From the NCBI GenBank assembly GCA_002559145.1, contig NTXX01000034.1:1-50330 (forward strand): a stretch of DNA of 50,330 bases, in the 5' to 3' direction. The translations under genes and the position numbers were made by a program. The first letter of the stretch is position 1. Every line of letters starts with the position of its first letter. Origin of the DNA: Bacillus sp. AFS006103 (GTDB lineage Bacteria > Bacillota > Bacilli > Bacillales > Cytobacillaceae). Below, in pieces: positions 49,403 through 50,330 of this stretch. The notes below the pieces were generated by a model. It saw only the letters and a program-made list of their open reading frames with translations. It searched no databases and was not told the DNA's origin.

Positions 49403-50078
49403 AACCGTATTCACCTCTTTCATCATCACGGACGATTTTTCCGCCTTCAATGGCAATCACTCGGTGTTGCAATGTATTAACAATCTCCCTGTTGTGGGTT
49501 GCCATAACAATGGTAGTTCCTCGTGCATTAATTTCTTCAAAAATTTTCATGATTTCCCATGATGTTTCCGGGTCAAGGTTTCCAGTAGGCTCATCCGCAA
49601 TCACCACTTTCGGAGAATTGACGATCGAGCGGGCAATTGAAACACGCTGTTGTTCCCCGCCAGAAAGCTCGGTTGGTAGCATTTTGATCTTATGCTTTAA
49701 ATTAACGAGATCAAGAACTTCCATAACTCGTTTTTTAATGACCTTCGGCTGCGCTTCGATCACTTCTAAGGCAAAAGCGACATTTTCGTAGACTGTTAAT
49801 CTCGGAAGGAGCTTAAAGTCTTGAAAAACAACGCCAAGATTTCGTCGGAAAATAGGCACCTTCTTCATTTTTAGTTTTGCGAGGTTTACACCATTCATAG
49901 TAATGGTCCCAGAAGTTGGAACTTCCTCTCGATACATCATTTTAATGAATGTCGATTTTCCGGCACCACTTGGTCCGACGACATAAACAAATTCGCCCTG
50001 GTTAATCCGGACGTTAATCCCATTAATAGCGGAAACCCCATTTGGGTACTTTTTATATACATCTTGTAGTTCGATCAT
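49392..50078 (-). CDS. ftsE: cell-division ABC transporter ATPase FtsE
   Basis: The 228-residue ATPase (same length as B. subtilis FtsE) has Walker A GPSGAGKSTF near residue 36, signature LSGGEQQRVSIARSI, Walker B VVIADEPTGNLDPE and H-loop MATHNREIV. It drives FtsX, which with the downstream M23 enzyme controls peptidoglycan cleavage during growth or sporulation. ATG 50078 has AAAGGTG six bases upstream; a GTG three codons earlier is inside that site. Confidence 0.97.
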   Translation of the reverse strand: MIELQDVYKKYPNGVSAINGINVRINQGEFVYVVGPSGAGKSTFIKMMYREEVPTSGTITMNGVNLAKLKMKKVPIFRRNLGVVFQDFKLLPRLTVYENVAFALEVIEAQPKVIKKRVMEVLDLVNLKHKIKMLPTELSGGEQQRVSIARSIVNSPKVVIADEPTGNLDPETSWEIMKIFEEINARGTTIVMATHNREIVNTLQHRVIAIEGGKIVRDDERGEYGYEN

Positions 50079-50330
50079 TTTTATCACCTTTTATTTAAAG
50101 ACATAACGAACTGTGAATTCGACAATAATCTTTATTTATTTGCAAAATGGACTAGGATAACCAAAAATATGTGAATAATTTCGCATAACCCTATTATAAC
50201 ATCATAAAAGGCTAAAAAAAGCGGTAAAAATATTACAGTTTCTTTTCAAAAAATTACATTTTATGACACAATTCGACGTTATTACTCAAATTTTCGGCTT
50301 TTTGGGGATGGTTTGAGGGTTGGGTTGGGT
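50079..50330 (-). promoter_or_regulatory. upstream region of ftsEX
   Basis: This AT-rich stretch holds a candidate -10 TATAAT near 50191-50196 on the minus strand, about 110 bases upstream of ftsE, with a weak T-rich -35 16 bases further. No other gene is visible up to the window edge. Confidence 0.4.

Overview
This window is chromosomal DNA of a low-GC, spore-former-type Firmicute of the family Bacillaceae (a Neobacillus/Mesobacillus-like bacillus is my best guess). The two ends carry conserved Bacillus core loci in their usual gene order: csbA-uvrB-uvrA (bases 128-5448) on the left and ftsE-ftsX / M23 endopeptidase / ctpB / minJ (bases 43698-50078) on the right. Ribosome binding sites are strong AGGAGG types, and several genes use GTG or TTG starts chosen here from Shine-Dalgarno spacing.

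Between the two core blocks lie about 38 kb of mostly accessory genes. Region by region: 5.5-7.3 kb is a pantothenate-type sodium symporter pair. 7.6-11.2 kb is a zinc/cadmium efflux set: CzcD, a CadA-type P1B ATPase with an in-frame TGA exactly at the first Cys of its CxxC metal-binding motif, and a CadC-type repressor with a clear operator-promoter. 11.3-12.5 kb is a lone two-domain protein with a helix-hairpin-helix and a PD-(D/E)XK-like nuclease domain. 12.8-30 kb is a dense metal (mainly copper) handling region: two beta-propeller lipoproteins, Cys-rich and Met/His-rich small membrane or secreted proteins, a membrane-cupredoxin fusion co-encoded with a DeoR-HTH/NosL-like regulator, a NapH/NosR-like Fe-S membrane protein, a two-component system, and copZ and copA with CsoR-type operators. 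An amino-acid ABC importer (19.6-21.8 kb) is embedded in it.

30.2-33.8 kb carries a cytochrome bd oxidase operon (a 31-residue peptide with an apparent ATT start, then cydA, cydB and a 33-residue CydS-like subunit) and ctaG. 33.9-39.3 kb is an envelope module: a two-component system, polysaccharide deacetylase and DedA protein in one operon, followed by a glycolipid-type glycosyltransferase and a PAP2 phosphatase. 39.5-43.3 kb has a CmpB-like membrane protein, an ABC-2 exporter pair and an FMN reductase.

The window is rich in dispersed repeats: a hierarchical ATTCCGCCAA repeat (40.2-40.7 kb, with a single outlier at the left edge), four copies of a 13-bp element GGTGTCAGGCACC, and two long GC-rich inverted-repeat elements flanking ctpB. 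The most interesting points are the TGA in cadA, the two unannotated cyd-operon peptides, the copper region built around a NosL-like sensor fusion, and the ATTCCGCCAA repeat array. I saw no rRNA, tRNA, CRISPR array, transposase or integrase.
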